Of a stretch of DNA of 64,000 bases, positions 63,958-64,000 are shown in pieces. The DNA lies in contig JASDDO010000016.1 in NCBI GenBank assembly GCA_030015575.1, positions 459,248,141 to 459,312,140 of the forward strand, written 5' to 3'. A program made the position numbers and the translations under genes. Position 1 is the first letter of the stretch. Each line of letters begins with the position of its first letter. This stretch comes from Agapanthus africanus. Lineage: Eukaryota > Streptophyta > Magnoliopsida > Asparagales > Amaryllidaceae. A model generated the notes under the pieces. It was given only the letters and a program-made list of their open reading frames with translations. It was not told the DNA's origin and did not search any database.

Positions 63958-64000
63958 AAAAAAAACAAAGTACCAACAATGAAAATGGTGAATTGGACGC

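Overview
The window is plant nuclear DNA made almost entirely of nested transposable elements. Nothing looks like a functional single-copy host gene. The evidence for a plant is Ty3/gypsy elements of Athila type and of the Tat/Ogre lineage (integrase plus two RNase H domains), a Mutator-like element (MULE) with MURA-type transposase and a plant mobile domain (PMD) gene, plant-type TATA boxes and short introns, and nonsense decay dominated by CAG>TAG and CGA>TGA changes. This suggests methylated heterochromatin of a flowering plant; I cannot name the species.

Left half. Bases 1-1847 look like the end of an LTR cut by the window edge. A Tat-lineage retrotransposon (here Tat-A, + strand) occupies 2081-25694, with ~0.8-kb LTRs and a perfect 5-bp target duplication (gtttc). 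It holds a decayed gag-pro-pol (2952-8539), a small antisense gene (8865-9188), an 86-bp tandem array (9500-9629 and 11722-12637) and a spliced antisense gene (22228-24285). Two later insertions interrupt it, both with perfect target duplications: a 2.1-kb solo LTR (9630-11721, gcagc) and a pol-less Athila-like element (12643-21756, agggt). Without them Tat-A is ~12.4 kb. Tat-A itself lies beside a degenerate 5S rRNA-like sequence (25705-25804).

Middle. 25.7-28.2 kb is AT-rich and carries a candidate MITE, a 21-bp minisatellite, GC-rich palindromic modules and a CT-rich leader. A decayed MULE transposase follows (28549-31275) and is cut by a second retroelement system. Its continuation, a PMD pseudogene and a minus-strand gene, reappears at 60.8-63.8 kb, with similar palindromic modules near the window end.

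The interrupting system is two levels deep. A non-autonomous Tat-related element (Tat-B, + strand, 31276 to about 59570) kept its LTRs, a gag fragment and a repeat-rich 3' region. Inside that 3' region sits an Ogre-sized relative in the opposite orientation (Tat-C, minus strand, 34004-56803). Tat-C has ~2.5-kb LTRs, gag-pro-RT-RNH-aRNH-IN reading from 54.1 down to 45.06 kb, a repeat-rich 3' region, and an antisense, TATA-driven, multi-exon PMD-like gene (36.9-42.35 kb). Its left end has an extra PBS/leader and a 52-bp third-LTR stub, so it looks like a collapsed tandem.

The most unusual theme is that Tat-A and Tat-C each carry genes on the strand opposite gag-pol, with their own TATA boxes, introns and poly(A) signals, between pol and the 3' LTR. 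Two unrelated element classes in the window (the Ty3 element Tat-C and the MULE) both carry PMD-type genes.
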